Positions 15,653 to 25,853 of a stretch of 64,000 nt of DNA are shown piece after piece. The translations under genes were made by a program, and so were the position numbers. How positions within the stretch are numbered: the stretch's first letter is position 1; every line of letters begins with the position of its first letter. The notes under the pieces are model-generated. The model was not told the DNA's origin. It ran no database searches and saw only the letters and a list, made by a program, of their open reading frames with translations. The stretch is from an uncultured Saprospirales bacterium (lineage in GTDB: Bacteria > Bacteroidota > Bacteroidia > Chitinophagales > JADIYW01): assembly GCA_938008535.1 (NCBI GenBank), contig CALLKF010000164.1, positions 1-64,000 of the forward strand, given 5' to 3'.

Positions 15653-18469
15653 ATGCCAAGAGATTTTTCGATTAAATCCGTACTTATTATAGGTAGCGGA
15701 CCCATTATTATAGGACAAGCGTGCGAATTCGACTACTCAGGTTCTCAAGCATCACGCTCACTCAGAGAAGAAGGTATAGAAATCTCACTCATCAATTCCA
15801 ATCCAGCTACCATTATGACAGACAGCGTTACTGCTGATCATGTGTATTTAAAACCATTAACCATACAATCTTTAGAAGAAATTTTACAAGAACGCCAAAT
15901 TGATGCAGTATTGCCAACAATGGGTGGCCAAACAGCGCTCAATCTATGCAAAGAAGCAGCTGAAATTGGCCTTTGGGAAAAATATAATGTTCGCATTATT
16001 GGTGTGGATTTGCAAGTAATTGAAACCACAGAAAACCGCGAAGCATTTCGTAAGTTTTGCGTTGATTTAGGTTTAGGTGTCGCGCCATCTTATGTTGCCA
16101 ATTCTATATTAGAAGGAAAAGAAGCGGCACAAAAAATTGGTTTTCCTTTAGTAATTCGTCCTTCCTATACGCTTGGTGGTTCTGGTGGTGGTTTTTGCCA
16201 CAAAGCAGAAGAATTTGAAGTTGCACTTTCTCGTGGCTTACAAGCATCACCAACACATGAAGTTTTAGTAGAAAAAGCAGTTTTAGGTTGGAAAGAATTT
16301 GAACTCGAATTGTTGCGTGATAATAATGATAACGTAGTAATTATTTGTACGGTTGAAAACCTCGATCCAATGGGTGTGCATACAGGTGACTCTATCACCG
16401 TTGCGCCAGCTATGACTTTATCTGATACAGCGTACCAAGAAATGCGCAACCAAGCACAATTAATGATGCGTGCTTTATGCAATTTTGCAGGTGGTTGCAA
16501 TGTGCAGTTTGCGCTCAATCCAGAAACCGAAGAATTAATTGTAATTGAAATAAATCCGCGTGTGTCACGTTCATCTGCGTTGGCATCAAAAGCAACTGGT
16601 TATCCAATTGCTAAAATTGCTTCGAAATTGGCGATTGGTTATAATTTAGATGAATTACAAAATCAAATTACCAAAACAACATCAGCATTTTTTGAACCAG
16701 CTTTAGATTATGTCATCGTAAAAATTCCACGTTGGAATTTCGATAAATTTTATGGCTGTGATGATAAACTCGGATTGCAAATGAAATCGGTTGGTGAAGT
16801 AATGGGTATTGGCCGAAATTTTGCCGAAGCTCTGCAAAAAGCATGTCAATCACTTGAAAATAATAAAATTGGTTTAGGTGCTGACGGAAAAGGTTTATCA
16901 AAAACACAAGAAATATTAGACAGTTTAGAGCATCCAAGTTGGGATCGTATCTTTAAAATAAAAGATGCGATGGCGCTTGGCGTGCCTGTTCATAGCATCC
17001 AAAAATTAACGAGAATAGATAATTGGTTTTTATTGCAAATACAAGACTTAGTAAAACTGGAAAAAGAAATCCAAAAATATTCGTTGCACAATATTTCAAA
17101 AGAATTATTATTGAAAGCAAAAGTAAAAGGATATTCTGATGCGCAATTGGCTTATTTATTAGGACGAATTGAAGAAGAACAAGTGTATCAAAAACGATTA
17201 GAATTCAACATCAAAAGATGTTATAAAATGGTAGATACTTGTGCTGCAGAATTTGAAGCGAAAACACCTTATTATTACTCAACATTTGATACCGAAAATG
17301 AAAGCATCGTTTCTGATAAAAAGAAAGTAATTGTTTTAGGTTCTGGACCCAATCGTATTGGACAAGGTATTGAGTTTGATTATTGCTGCGTGCATGGTTT
17401 ACTGGCAATTAAAGAAGTTGGCTACGAAGCCATCATGTTGAATTGTAATCCTGAGACGGTTTCTACTGATTTTGATATTGCGAATAAATTGTATTTCGAA
17501 CCAGTTTTTTGGGAACATTTGCAAGAACTCATCGATCATGAAAAACCAATTGGTGTGATCGTGCAATTAGGTGGTCAGACTGCTTTAAAATTATCTAAAA
17601 AATTACACGAAAAAGGCATTCCAATCATTGGTACTTCGTATGACAATATGGACATCGCTGAAGATCGCGGTCGCTTCTCTGATTTGCTAAAAGAATTGGA
17701 TATTCCCTATCCAGATTATGGCACAGCAACCAGCGCAGAAGAAGCATTAGAAGTAGCAAAAGTGGTTGGCTATCCTGTTTTGGTGCGACCAAGTTATGTG
17801 TTAGGTGGACAAAAAATGCGTATTGTTATTAATGATGAAGAATGCGAAATGGCTGTGTTGGATATTATGAAGCATATTCCAGAAAACACAATTTTAATTG
17901 ACCATTTTTTGGATCGCGCAAAAGAAGCAGAAATTGATGCTATTTACGATGGCGAAACCGTGCAAATTATGGGTGTGATGGAACACATCGAGCCAGCTGG
18001 TATTCATAGTGGTGACAGCAACAGCGTGTTGCCACCGTACAGCTTAGGTGCCATCATTATTGAAACAATGAAACACTACACCGAAAAACTATGTAAAGCA
18101 TTAGAAATTCGTGGTTTAATAAATATTCAGTTTGCCATAAAAGGCGACAAAGTGTATGTGATAGAAGCCAATCCGCGCGCATCGAGAACTACGCCGTTTA
18201 TTTGCAAAGCATACCAAATTCCTTATTTGAATGTGGCAACCAAAGTAATGCTTGGAACACACAAAATAAAAGATTTTACGTTTAAAGAAAACCTGACCGG
18301 TTATGCCATTAAAGAACCTGTTTTCTCTTTCGATAAATTTCCAGGTGTGAATAAAGTGCTGGGTCCTGAAATGAAATCAACTGGTGAAGCGATCTATTTT
18401 ATTAAAGATTTATTCGATCCTTACTTCAGACAATTGTACAAGGATAAGAGTATGTTCTTGAACAGATAG
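15653..18469 (+). CDS. carB: Carbamoyl-phosphate synthase large subunit
   Basis: A 938-residue CarB with two ATP-grasp halves, each with its N-terminal dinucleotide-like motif: GSGPIIIGQACEFDYSG near residue 14 and GSGPNRIGQGIEFDY near 564. CarB makes carbamoyl phosphate from bicarbonate, ATP and ammonia delivered by CarA. The chain stops at DLFDPYFRQLYKDKSMFLNR, before the ~130-residue MGS-like allosteric domain that completes the 1073-residue E. coli enzyme. No carA lies within the window. The start at 15653 fits the family N-terminus (MPRDFSIKSVLIIGSGP). Confidence 0.95.
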   Translation: MPRDFSIKSVLIIGSGPIIIGQACEFDYSGSQASRSLREEGIEISLINSNPATIMTDSVTADHVYLKPLTIQSLEEILQERQIDAVLPTMGGQTALNLCKEAAEIGLWEKYNVRIIGVDLQVIETTENREAFRKFCVDLGLGVAPSYVANSILEGKEAAQKIGFPLVIRPSYTLGGSGGGFCHKAEEFEVALSRGLQASPTHEVLVEKAVLGWKEFELELLRDNNDNVVIICTVENLDPMGVHTGDSITVAPAMTLSDTAYQEMRNQAQLMMRALCNFAGGCNVQFALNPETEELIVIEINPRVSRSSALASKATGYPIAKIASKLAIGYNLDELQNQITKTTSAFFEPALDYVIVKIPRWNFDKFYGCDDKLGLQMKSVGEVMGIGRNFAEALQKACQSLENNKIGLGADGKGLSKTQEILDSLEHPSWDRIFKIKDAMALGVPVHSIQKLTRIDNWFLLQIQDLVKLEKEIQKYSLHNISKELLLKAKVKGYSDAQLAYLLGRIEEEQVYQKRLEFNIKRCYKMVDTCAAEFEAKTPYYYSTFDTENESIVSDKKKVIVLGSGPNRIGQGIEFDYCCVHGLLAIKEVGYEAIMLNCNPETVSTDFDIANKLYFEPVFWEHLQELIDHEKPIGVIVQLGGQTALKLSKKLHEKGIPIIGTSYDNMDIAEDRGRFSDLLKELDIPYPDYGTATSAEEALEVAKVVGYPVLVRPSYVLGGQKMRIVINDEECEMAVLDIMKHIPENTILIDHFLDRAKEAEIDAIYDGETVQIMGVMEHIEPAGIHSGDSNSVLPPYSLGAIIIETMKHYTEKLCKALEIRGLINIQFAIKGDKVYVIEANPRASRTTPFICKAYQIPYLNVATKVMLGTHKIKDFTFKENLTGYAIKEPVFSFDKFPGVNKVLGPEMKSTGEAIYFIKDLFDPYFRQLYKDKSMFLNR

Positions 18470-18548
18470 GATTTATTAATTGGAACTTTTTAACTACAGC
18501 ATTTGTTCATACAGAATGATTTATTCTAAAAAAATTTAGTATTCCTTT

Positions 18549-19103
18549 TTACACCTTATCCGTAAAAAACGCATCACCTTTTTCTTTTGAAAATTTATCT
18601 TGGTTATAGTCTTGCGATTTGTTTTTGGGAATCGATAAACTTTTCCATTCCTTGGTACTCAGCATTTTTGCTAAAAAAATTAGTTGTCCAACATGATATG
18701 GATAATGTGCTAATTGTCGATTGATGGCTTCTAAAACCGTGTGACCTTCATTTCTGATATAGATAGTTTTTTCTAAATCCGTTTCTGTCAAACTATTCAT
18801 TGCACCGAACAAACAATTCCAACCTTTATTCCAAAATACTAGTAAATCCTGACGATTTGTAATGTTTGCTTCAAATTCTGCGTCTCGGTTGCGCCAGTCT
18901 TTTTCACCATCAGTTGTTAAAAAATCAGTCCAGCGCGACAACATATTTCCTGCTATATGCTGCACAATAATTGCAATAGAATTAGAATCTTCACTTGGCT
19001 GAAAAAAAAAATTTTCATCAGCAACTTGCGCCATCGCATCATCGCCTAATTTTTTATAATAGGCAAATAATTTTTTGGTTGATGCTAAATATGTCTTTTC
19101 CAT
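18549..19103 (-). CDS. DUF1572/DinB-superfamily protein
   Basis: A 184-residue protein resembling the DUF1572 branch of the DinB/YfiT four-helix superfamily. Visible hallmarks are IAIIVQHIAGNMLSRWTDFL, in which the His lies where the superfamily has a metal ligand, and QLAHYPYHVGQLIFLAKML, with two further His residues. Members are predicted metal-dependent, often thiol-linked enzymes; no reaction can be assigned. It is convergent with carB. A second DinB-type gene lies at 21146-21592. Confidence 0.8.
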   Translation of the reverse strand: MEKTYLASTKKLFAYYKKLGDDAMAQVADENFFFQPSEDSNSIAIIVQHIAGNMLSRWTDFLTTDGEKDWRNRDAEFEANITNRQDLLVFWNKGWNCLFGAMNSLTETDLEKTIYIRNEGHTVLEAINRQLAHYPYHVGQLIFLAKMLSTKEWKSLSIPKNKSQDYNQDKFSKEKGDAFFTDKV

Positions 19104-19112
19104 AATTTAAAT

Positions 19113-19149
19113 TAAATAAAAAAGCGCACTCTAATATTAAGTGCGCTTT
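19113..19149 (-). terminator. Rho-independent terminator after the cyclophilin gene
   Basis: AAAGCGCACT (19121-19130) pairs perfectly with AGTGCGCTTT (19140-19149) around a 9-base loop. On the minus strand a T-rich run follows. It separates the cyclophilin gene from the DUF1572 gene. Confidence 0.85.
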
Positions 19150-19169
19150 AAAATTAAGTTTATTTTTAC

Positions 19170-19952
19170 CTATTTATTCTCTAAAATTTTCACTGTCATT
19201 TTAATGTCTTCATTTGGTCGGTCGCTGCCATCGCGTGGTTGCGAAACAATTTGATCAATAATTTCCAAACCAGAAACTACTTCGCCAAAAACCGTATAAG
19301 CCATATCTAACATTGGTGTGCCACCTTGTTCCATATAAATTTTCTTTTGTTCATCTGTATAGGAATTTCCAGTTCTAGAAGCCAACATTTGTATTTCTGC
19401 TTCTGTATATTTTTTTCCAGCGACAATATAAAACTGTGTACTTGACGATGCTTTTTGCGGATTTCCATCGCGCGCTGCAGCCAAGGCACCTTTTTTGTGG
19501 ATCAGATTTTTGCTTAATTCAGCAGGCACTTTATACGGCAAGCCACCCATTCCTAAGCGTTGTCCAGCCGCAGCATTTTTAGAATCTGGATCACCACCTT
19601 GAATCATAAATTCAGGAATGATGCGATGAAAAAGTGTTCCATCTAAAACGCCATCTTTAATAATTTTAATAAAGTTTGCTTTGTGCAATGGCGTCTCATC
19701 GTATAATTTTAATTTGATGTCGCCGAATTTTGTAGTAATCACTACGTACGTTGTTGTATCCATTGGTTGTTTATTTTTTTCCTTTTCTACTGCTTCAGCT
19801 ATTGCTTTTGCAGCATCATCTACTGCTTGCGTTGCAGCTTGTTGTTCTGTTTTCTTTTTTGATTTTTTACAACATTTCTTTTTCGCATAAATGTTATTAT
19901 AACTTGCTGTTAGCAATACAAAACAAGTAACAAAAAGTATCAGTTTTTTCAT
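19170..19952 (-). CDS. Exported cyclophilin-type peptidyl-prolyl isomerase
   Basis: A 260-residue protein with a signal peptide (about 1-23), a very basic Lys/Cys-rich stretch (KKKCCKKSKKK), an Ala/Glu linker to about residue 65, and a cyclophilin domain to the end. The domain shows FHRIIPEFMIQGGDP, STQFYIV and the closing VFGEVVSGLEIIDQI. An insertion carrying MLASRTGNSYTDEQKK extends the domain relative to E. coli PpiA. It should catalyse Xaa-Pro isomerisation in the periplasm. The paired Cys after the leader might form a lipobox-like site but lack its usual spacing. Confidence 0.9.
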   Translation of the reverse strand: MKKLILFVTCFVLLTASYNNIYAKKKCCKKSKKKTEQQAATQAVDDAAKAIAEAVEKEKNKQPMDTTTYVVITTKFGDIKLKLYDETPLHKANFIKIIKDGVLDGTLFHRIIPEFMIQGGDPDSKNAAAGQRLGMGGLPYKVPAELSKNLIHKKGALAAARDGNPQKASSSTQFYIVAGKKYTEAEIQMLASRTGNSYTDEQKKIYMEQGGTPMLDMAYTVFGEVVSGLEIIDQIVSQPRDGSDRPNEDIKMTVKILENK

Positions 19953-19971
19953 GTGTCTATTTTTTGGTTTG

Positions 19972-20331
19972 CTAAAATAATTGTTCTTTTTGAAAATAAA
20001 GAATAATCATTTTTTTTAGTAACTTTTCTTGTTCCACTAAACTCAATTTTGGTTTTTCGCGATTGTATTCAAAATGTGGCCAGCCATCTTCATCATAATC
20101 CAGAAAAATATAATAATTGGCTTGACTTAACAATGTACAAACGCCAACATGAATTAAATCTTGTTTTTGTTCTTTGGTAAACTTTACTTGATGTTTTCCC
20201 AACTCACGATGTCCAACTAAAAAAATAATGGTTTGTACATCGGGTTTTTTGTCAAATTTATTTTCTAAAGACGAAAGTACATTTTGCCAATGTTGTTCGT
20301 TATATTCAATATCTATCACTGCATTTTCCAT
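19972..20331 (-). CDS. Conserved hypothetical protein
   Basis: A 119-residue soluble protein that I cannot assign to a named family. It begins MENAVIDIEYNEQHWQ, contains IIFLVGHRELG, GVCTLLSQANYYIFLDYDEDGWPHFEYN and a charged C-terminus. Length and composition look like a true gene. It lies 19 bases upstream of the cyclophilin gene on the same strand and may share its message. A short T/A-rich repeat tract precedes it. Confidence 0.6.
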   Translation of the reverse strand: MENAVIDIEYNEQHWQNVLSSLENKFDKKPDVQTIIFLVGHRELGKHQVKFTKEQKQDLIHVGVCTLLSQANYYIFLDYDEDGWPHFEYNREKPKLSLVEQEKLLKKMIILYFQKEQLF

Positions 20332-20345
20332 GGTGCGAATATAAT

Positions 20346-20384
20346 TTTTACTTACGACTTATTACTTATCACTTACAACTAATT
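20346..20384. repeat. TTACGACTTA-type intergenic repeat tract
   Basis: The gap between two minus-strand genes consists of near-repeats: ACTTACGACTT, ATTACTTATC, ACTTACAACT. The same motif appears at 15600-15625, 47131-47197 and 60650-60674, always between genes. Confidence 0.5.
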
Positions 20385-21142
20385 TATCTATCTTTCCAAA
20401 AAGGATAACGCTGTTTGTGTTTTTCTAATTCATCTTTCGATAATGTAACAATTTCTATACCGTTTGTGTTTTCTAACAAAGAAAGTTGATTTCCTGCAAA
20501 ATCAAACACAGCACTGCAACCATCGTGTTCATGGTTGTAAAAATCATTTCCAATTCTATTTACACCAATCGTATAGCATTGATTTTCGATAGCACGTGCC
20601 TGCAATAAAATTTTCCAATGATGACTACGTTTCTTCGGCCAGTTGGCAACGTACAATTGAATATCTACATCGTCATTGTTCGCGCACCAAGCTGGAAAAC
20701 GAATATCGTAACAAATAAATGGTTGGATTTTCCAACCTTTGTAATCAATTACTATTTTTTCATTTCCTTTGGTAAGATATTTATCTTCACCAACCAAACT
20801 AAATAAATGATGTTTATTGTAATGATGGATATTTTCATTCGGCTCAACAAATAAGAAACGATTAAAATATTGATTATTTTCTTTGAAAAGAATGCTACCA
20901 CAAATTGCACAGTTTTTTTCTTTTGCAAGATATTTCATCCAAGCAACAGTTTCGCCATTTATATCTTCTGCCAATGGAGTTTCATCAACACAAAATGCCG
21001 TGCTAAACATTTCTGGCAACACAATAATATCTGTTTTCTTTTCAATAGATGAAATGAGATTTTCTAATTTAGAAAGATTTGCCTTTTTATCTTTCCAGAT
21101 TAAATCAGTTTGAACAAGTGCTATAGAAATTTCGTTTCGCAT
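20384..21142 (-). CDS. Nitrilase-superfamily amidohydrolase, omega-amidase-like
   Basis: A 252-residue carbon-nitrogen hydrolase. The catalytic triad is visible: Glu44 in VLPEMFSTAF, Lys in HHYNKHHLF, and Cys in PFICYDIRFPAW. Closest in character are YafV-type omega-amidases, which hydrolyse alpha-ketoglutaramate and alpha-ketosuccinamate as part of metabolite repair. It is 3 bases from the upstream DinB gene, so the two form an operon. No leader peptide, hence cytosolic. Confidence 0.88.
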   Translation of the reverse strand: MRNEISIALVQTDLIWKDKKANLSKLENLISSIEKKTDIIVLPEMFSTAFCVDETPLAEDINGETVAWMKYLAKEKNCAICGSILFKENNQYFNRFLFVEPNENIHHYNKHHLFSLVGEDKYLTKGNEKIVIDYKGWKIQPFICYDIRFPAWCANNDDVDIQLYVANWPKKRSHHWKILLQARAIENQCYTIGVNRIGNDFYNHEHDGCSAVFDFAGNQLSLLENTNGIEIVTLSKDELEKHKQRYPFWKDR

Positions 21143-21145
21143 TTC

Positions 21146-21592
21146 TTATTTTGATACTATATTTTCCAAATGATGCGTCAAATGTTGCACATAATCTTCT
21201 GCTATAAATAAAGTAGTGTTTTTAATAGCTGGATTAATATCAAAACTCATCAAAGCCTCATATTTGTCTGCTGGCATTTTTTCTAAGATAGCAATAATCT
21301 GTTTGTTTAGTAAATACCAAAGTTCAACTACATCTTTTTTTTCGCTGTTTTGATAATCATTCATTGCCACCCAATTATCTGGATGGTATCTGACATGAAC
21401 ATTCTCTTCATACTGAACTCTAATAAATCGCTGTATATTATTTTGTGCAGAATCTATCAAATGTCCAAGTTCTTCTTGCTTACTCCATTTATTTAGTGCA
21501 GGTTTTTTTGAAAAATTTTCATCATTGGTTTCTTTTAATAATGCATAATATTTAGTAATAGCTGTTTCTAATTCTTGAATTATTTTTTTCAT
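21146..21592 (-). CDS. DinB-family protein
   Basis: A 148-residue four-helix DinB-like protein: WSKQEELGHLIDSAQNNIQRF places a His at the usual metal position, and the C-terminus AEDYVQHLTHHLENI supplies two more. RYHPDNWVAMNDY is typical of the DinB_2 group. Such proteins are predicted metal-dependent transferases or hydrolases of unknown substrate. It leads an operon with the nitrilase gene and is divergent from the dienoyl-CoA reductase gene. Confidence 0.8.
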   Translation of the reverse strand: MKKIIQELETAITKYYALLKETNDENFSKKPALNKWSKQEELGHLIDSAQNNIQRFIRVQYEENVHVRYHPDNWVAMNDYQNSEKKDVVELWYLLNKQIIAILEKMPADKYEALMSFDINPAIKNTTLFIAEDYVQHLTHHLENIVSK

Positions 21593-21667
21593 CAGTTTAT
21601 TTTATAATTTCCAATGCATGCATTGTAATAATTTTCCTATCTTTATTTAATCAAAACAAAAATACAA

Positions 21668-23698
21668 ATGTCAGCTAACAAATATCCACATTTATTATCA
21701 GAATTAGATTTAGGTTTTACCAAACTTAAAAACCGAGTGTTGATGGGCTCGATGCATACGAATTTAGAAGAAGAAAAAAATGGTTTTGAAAAACTGGCTG
21801 CATTCTATGCAGAACGAGCAAAAGGCGATGTTGGATTAATTGTTACTGGTGGTATGGCACCCAATTGGGAAGGTTGGCTCAAACCTTTTGCTGAAAGAAT
21901 GACCAATCAATCGCATGTAAAAAAACATAAAATTGTAACCGATGCCGTACATAGCGAAGGCGGAAAAATTGCGATGCAAATATTGCACGCAGGTCGTTAT
22001 GCTTATCATCCATTAAGTGTAGCACCATCACGCATACAAGCTCCAATCAATCCATTTAAACCTCGTGCACTAACCACTTGGGGCGTTCGTCGCACGATTA
22101 ATGATTTTGCTGACAGTGCAGCATTGGCTCGTGAAGCTGGTTATGATGGCGTAGAAATTATGGGTTCTGAAGGTTACTTAATCAATCAGTTTATTGTACA
22201 ACATACCAATAAACGAACAGATGAATATGGAGGCAGCTACGAGAACAGAATTAAATTTCCGTTAGAAATTATTCGCAAAGCAAGAGAAAAAGCAGGCAAA
22301 GATTTTATCATCATCTATCGTTTATCGATGTTAGATTTGATTGAAGATGGCAGCAACTGGCAAGAAGTTGTGCAACTCGCTAAAGAAATTGAGAAAGCTG
22401 GTGCCACCATCATAAACACTGGTATTGGTTGGCACGAAGCACGCATACCAACTATTGCTACATCAGTGCCGCGCGCTGGTTTTGCTTGGGTTACGCAAAA
22501 ATTAAAATCAGAAGTATCGATACCTGTTTGTACCTCTAATCGTATCAACATGCCAGAAGTGGCAGAGCAAGTGTTGGCAGATGGTTGTGCTGATATGGTA
22601 AGTATGGCGCGTCCATTTTTAGCAGATGAAAATTGGGTGAAAAAAGCCAAAGAAAATCGAGCAGATGAAATCAATACGTGTATTGCTTGCAACCAGGCTT
22701 GCTTAGATCATACATTTTCGAATAAAGTATCGAGTTGCTTAGTAAATCCAAGAGCTTGCCACGAAACTGAATTAAATTATATACCAACTTCTACCAAGAA
22801 AAAAATTGCAGTCGTAGGTGCTGGACCAGCTGGTTTATCATTTGCAAGTATCGCAGCAGAACGTGGACATGCAGTTACTTTATTTGATGCAGAAAAAGAG
22901 ATTGGCGGACAATTTAATATGGCGAAAAAAATTCCTGGCAAAGAAGAATTTTATGAGACTTTACGCTATTTCAACAAACAATTAGCATTGCATAAAGTAG
23001 ACGTTCAGTTGAATAAAAGAGTAACAGCAGATGATTTAAAATCGTTTGATGAAGTAGTAATTGCTACAGGAATTACGCCGCGCAACCTTCAATTGGAAGG
23101 CATCAATCATCCAAAGGTTTTATCTTATATTGATGTATTGAAGAATGGTGCCAACGTTGGCAAAAAGGTAGCCGTAATTGGTGCTGGTGGCATTGGGTTT
23201 GATGTATCGGAATTTTTAACACAAGCTGGTGAAAGCACCACTTTAGATAAAGCTGAATGGTTGAAAGAATGGGGCATCGATAGCAACAATGAAGTGCGCG
23301 GTGGTATTGCTGGTATCAAACAACATATTGAAGCACCAGCACGCGAAGTAGTGATGTTCCAAAGAACTGCTGGAAAAGTAGGTGCCAAATTAGGTAAAAC
23401 AACTGGCTGGATTCATCGTACCACATTGAAGATGAAAAAAGTGAAAATGATAGATGGTGTTGAATACACAAAAATTGATGACGAAGGTTTGCATTATATA
23501 GATAAAACCAAAACACCACAAGTTTTGCCTTGTGATAATGTGGTAATTTGTGCAGGACAAATTTCATTAAAAGAGTTAGAGCAGCCATTAAAAGATATAG
23601 GCAAAACCGTTCATGTTATTGGTGGTGCTTTTGAAGCTGGCGAACTGGATGCGAAACGTGCTATTGACCAAGCTGCTAGATTGGCAGCTGTGGTGTAG
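21668..23698 (+). CDS. fadH: 2,4-dienoyl-CoA reductase (NADPH), FadH type
   Basis: A 676-residue iron-sulfur flavoenzyme. Residues 1 to about 360 form the FMN TIM barrel of the old-yellow-enzyme family (NRVLMGSMHTNLEE, QILHAGRYAYHP). The 4Fe-4S ligands follow in CIACNQACLDH (from residue 338) and SCLVNPRACHETE. FAD/NADPH domains begin with VVGAGPAGL near 382 and VIGAGGIG near 502. FadH reduces 2,4-dienoyl-CoA during beta-oxidation of unsaturated fatty acids. No other beta-oxidation gene is adjacent. The CNQAC and NPRACHETE motifs distinguish FadH from simpler relatives. Confidence 0.93.
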   Translation: MSANKYPHLLSELDLGFTKLKNRVLMGSMHTNLEEEKNGFEKLAAFYAERAKGDVGLIVTGGMAPNWEGWLKPFAERMTNQSHVKKHKIVTDAVHSEGGKIAMQILHAGRYAYHPLSVAPSRIQAPINPFKPRALTTWGVRRTINDFADSAALAREAGYDGVEIMGSEGYLINQFIVQHTNKRTDEYGGSYENRIKFPLEIIRKAREKAGKDFIIIYRLSMLDLIEDGSNWQEVVQLAKEIEKAGATIINTGIGWHEARIPTIATSVPRAGFAWVTQKLKSEVSIPVCTSNRINMPEVAEQVLADGCADMVSMARPFLADENWVKKAKENRADEINTCIACNQACLDHTFSNKVSSCLVNPRACHETELNYIPTSTKKKIAVVGAGPAGLSFASIAAERGHAVTLFDAEKEIGGQFNMAKKIPGKEEFYETLRYFNKQLALHKVDVQLNKRVTADDLKSFDEVVIATGITPRNLQLEGINHPKVLSYIDVLKNGANVGKKVAVIGAGGIGFDVSEFLTQAGESTTLDKAEWLKEWGIDSNNEVRGGIAGIKQHIEAPAREVVMFQRTAGKVGAKLGKTTGWIHRTTLKMKKVKMIDGVEYTKIDDEGLHYIDKTKTPQVLPCDNVVICAGQISLKELEQPLKDIGKTVHVIGGAFEAGELDAKRAIDQAARLAAVV

Positions 23699-23825
23699 GT
23701 TTTTACAATTACTATTTCTGATTCCAAAGCCATAGGAAAACAGACAGAATATCTAATTTATTCAATCTTAAAAACTGTTAACCAATTCCAATAACTTCTA
23801 ACTTATTGTTATCTTTACCAATAAG

Positions 23826-25844
23826 ATGAATTTTGTTTTCCCATTCTTTCTGTTTGCACTTTTTGCGTTGGCGATTCCAATTATTATTCATCTTTTTTAT
23901 TTCAGAAAATACAAAAAAGTTTATTTCTCAGATATTCGTTTCTTGAAACAAGTTCAAGAAGAAAAATCAACTATTGATAAATTGAAGAAACGCTTGATTT
24001 TAGCAACACGATTATTGGCGTTGTTATTCTTAATTTTGGCATTCGCGCAACCATTCATCGGTTCTAATAAAAATAAACTCAATCAAGGCAATGCTGCAGT
24101 TTGCGTTTACATTGATAATTCTTATTCGATGGGTTTGAAAAAAAGTGGCGAAGCTGGCTTGTCTATTGCAAAAACAAAAGCGAAAGAAATTGCAAACGCA
24201 TTTAATACTGGTGATAAATTTTCGTTATTGACAAATGATTTGGAAGGCACGCATCAGCGTTGGATGCAAAAACAAGATTTTTTAGATGCGATTGAAAAAA
24301 TAGAATTGTCACCAAATATTAAAACAATTGACGAGATTTCTAAAAAAGAAGCAACACTTTTTCAATCGTTAAATGTTAAAAATAAATTAGGATTCTTTAT
24401 TTCGGATTTCCAAAAAAACATGCTCACTAAAAGCGAAGACACCACATTTATAGCTCATTTTTTAAATATACAAAGTGAAGCAAAAAAAAATTTATTTGTA
24501 GATTCTTGTTGGTTCGAACAACCTTTATTTACTATGAATACCAATAATAAACTATTGGTTAGAGTAAAAAATGCAGGTAATACCATTGCTGAAAAAATTC
24601 GTGTTTCTGTTAAAATAAATGGCATTGTAAAAGCAATTGATGATATAACTATTGAACCGGAAAATTCTGTTATCGATTCATTCAATATTACATCAACGCA
24701 AGCTGGTTGGCAAAAAGCAGAAATCACTTTTAACGATTATCCAATTACATTTGATGATCATTTTTATTTTGCTTATAAAGTTGCACAAACCGAAGAAATA
24801 TTATCGATTGATGATACCGAAACACCCAATAATATTGCATCCATTTTTACAAATGATGCACATTTTAGTTTTGATAAAATCAATAAAGGCCAACTCGATT
24901 ATTCATCTTTTAAGAATTATTCGCTCATTATTTTAAATCAATTAACAGAAATAAGTTTAGGAATTGCATCGTCATTAAAAGAATATATTGATAATGGCGG
25001 AAACGTATATATTATTCCAAGTGTGAATGCAGATGTCAATTCTTATAACTCTTTTTTATCCAATAATAATGCTGGAAGTTTTGGTGCGCTGCAAGTAAAA
25101 TATGGTGAAGTCACCAAAATAAATTTACAAGAAGAATTATTTAAATCGGTGTTTAATAATGTTCCCAAAAATGTGGAAACGCCAAAAATAAAAAAACTAT
25201 ATCCAATTTTATCAAATACAAATAATAACGAACGCGAAATTTTATCAACGAATATTGGTTCGCCATTGGTTGCCAAATTTGATGCTGGAAATGGTTTTGT
25301 GTATGTGCAAGCGGTACCGTTAAGTGCTGATTTTTCTGACATTCAAGCTAATGCTATTTTTGTTCCGATGGTGTATAACAGTGCAGTTTATAAAAAAAAT
25401 AAACAAGCATTATATTACACCATTGGAAAAGATAATTTGATAGAATTGAAAAACTCAAACACGAACGGTGAAAGTGTGTATAAATTATCGAATGGCAAAA
25501 ATGAATTTATTCCTGAAAATCGTTCGGTTGGAAACAGTGTGTTGTTGCGTGTAAATAATACATTGGAAAGCGATGGACATTACACTATAAACTCAAATAA
25601 CACGGAACTCGGCATCGCAGCATTTAATTTTGACAGAACCGAATCTAACTTAAAATTTGCATCAAATGACGAAATCGCAACCACATTTAACAAAAAAAAT
25701 CAATTGATTCTAGACAATACAAAAGCAAATTTATCAGCAGCAATAAAACAAATAAAAGATGGCGTTTTACTTTGGAAAATTTGCGTAATTTTGTCCTTAT
25801 TGTTTTTGTTGATTGAAATACTGTTGATACGATTTTGGAAATAA
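23826..25844 (+). CDS. BatA-domain membrane protein with VWA region
   Basis: A 672-residue protein beginning with the BatA N-terminal domain: a membrane helix at about 5-25, the segment RKYKKVYFSDIRFLKQVQEE, and a second helix near 60-80. A von Willebrand A region follows with the metal-site motif DNSYSMG near residue 97. The rest is a periplasmic region, with a last helix in the final ~25 residues. Proteins of this type are common in Bacteroidota, often in Bat operons linked to stress tolerance; the exact role is unknown. It leads a four-gene cluster with the dihydroorotase homologue, DUF4199 and a glycosyltransferase. Confidence 0.85.
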   Translation: MNFVFPFFLFALFALAIPIIIHLFYFRKYKKVYFSDIRFLKQVQEEKSTIDKLKKRLILATRLLALLFLILAFAQPFIGSNKNKLNQGNAAVCVYIDNSYSMGLKKSGEAGLSIAKTKAKEIANAFNTGDKFSLLTNDLEGTHQRWMQKQDFLDAIEKIELSPNIKTIDEISKKEATLFQSLNVKNKLGFFISDFQKNMLTKSEDTTFIAHFLNIQSEAKKNLFVDSCWFEQPLFTMNTNNKLLVRVKNAGNTIAEKIRVSVKINGIVKAIDDITIEPENSVIDSFNITSTQAGWQKAEITFNDYPITFDDHFYFAYKVAQTEEILSIDDTETPNNIASIFTNDAHFSFDKINKGQLDYSSFKNYSLIILNQLTEISLGIASSLKEYIDNGGNVYIIPSVNADVNSYNSFLSNNNAGSFGALQVKYGEVTKINLQEELFKSVFNNVPKNVETPKIKKLYPILSNTNNNEREILSTNIGSPLVAKFDAGNGFVYVQAVPLSADFSDIQANAIFVPMVYNSAVYKKNKQALYYTIGKDNLIELKNSNTNGESVYKLSNGKNEFIPENRSVGNSVLLRVNNTLESDGHYTINSNNTELGIAAFNFDRTESNLKFASNDEIATTFNKKNQLILDNTKANLSAAIKQIKDGVLLWKICVILSLLFLLIEILLIRFWK

Positions 25845-25853
25845 AATATAACC

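Noticed and set aside
20346..20384. CRISPR-like array
   Set aside because: The repeats are about 10 bases, imperfect, without regular spacers, and no cas genes occur.
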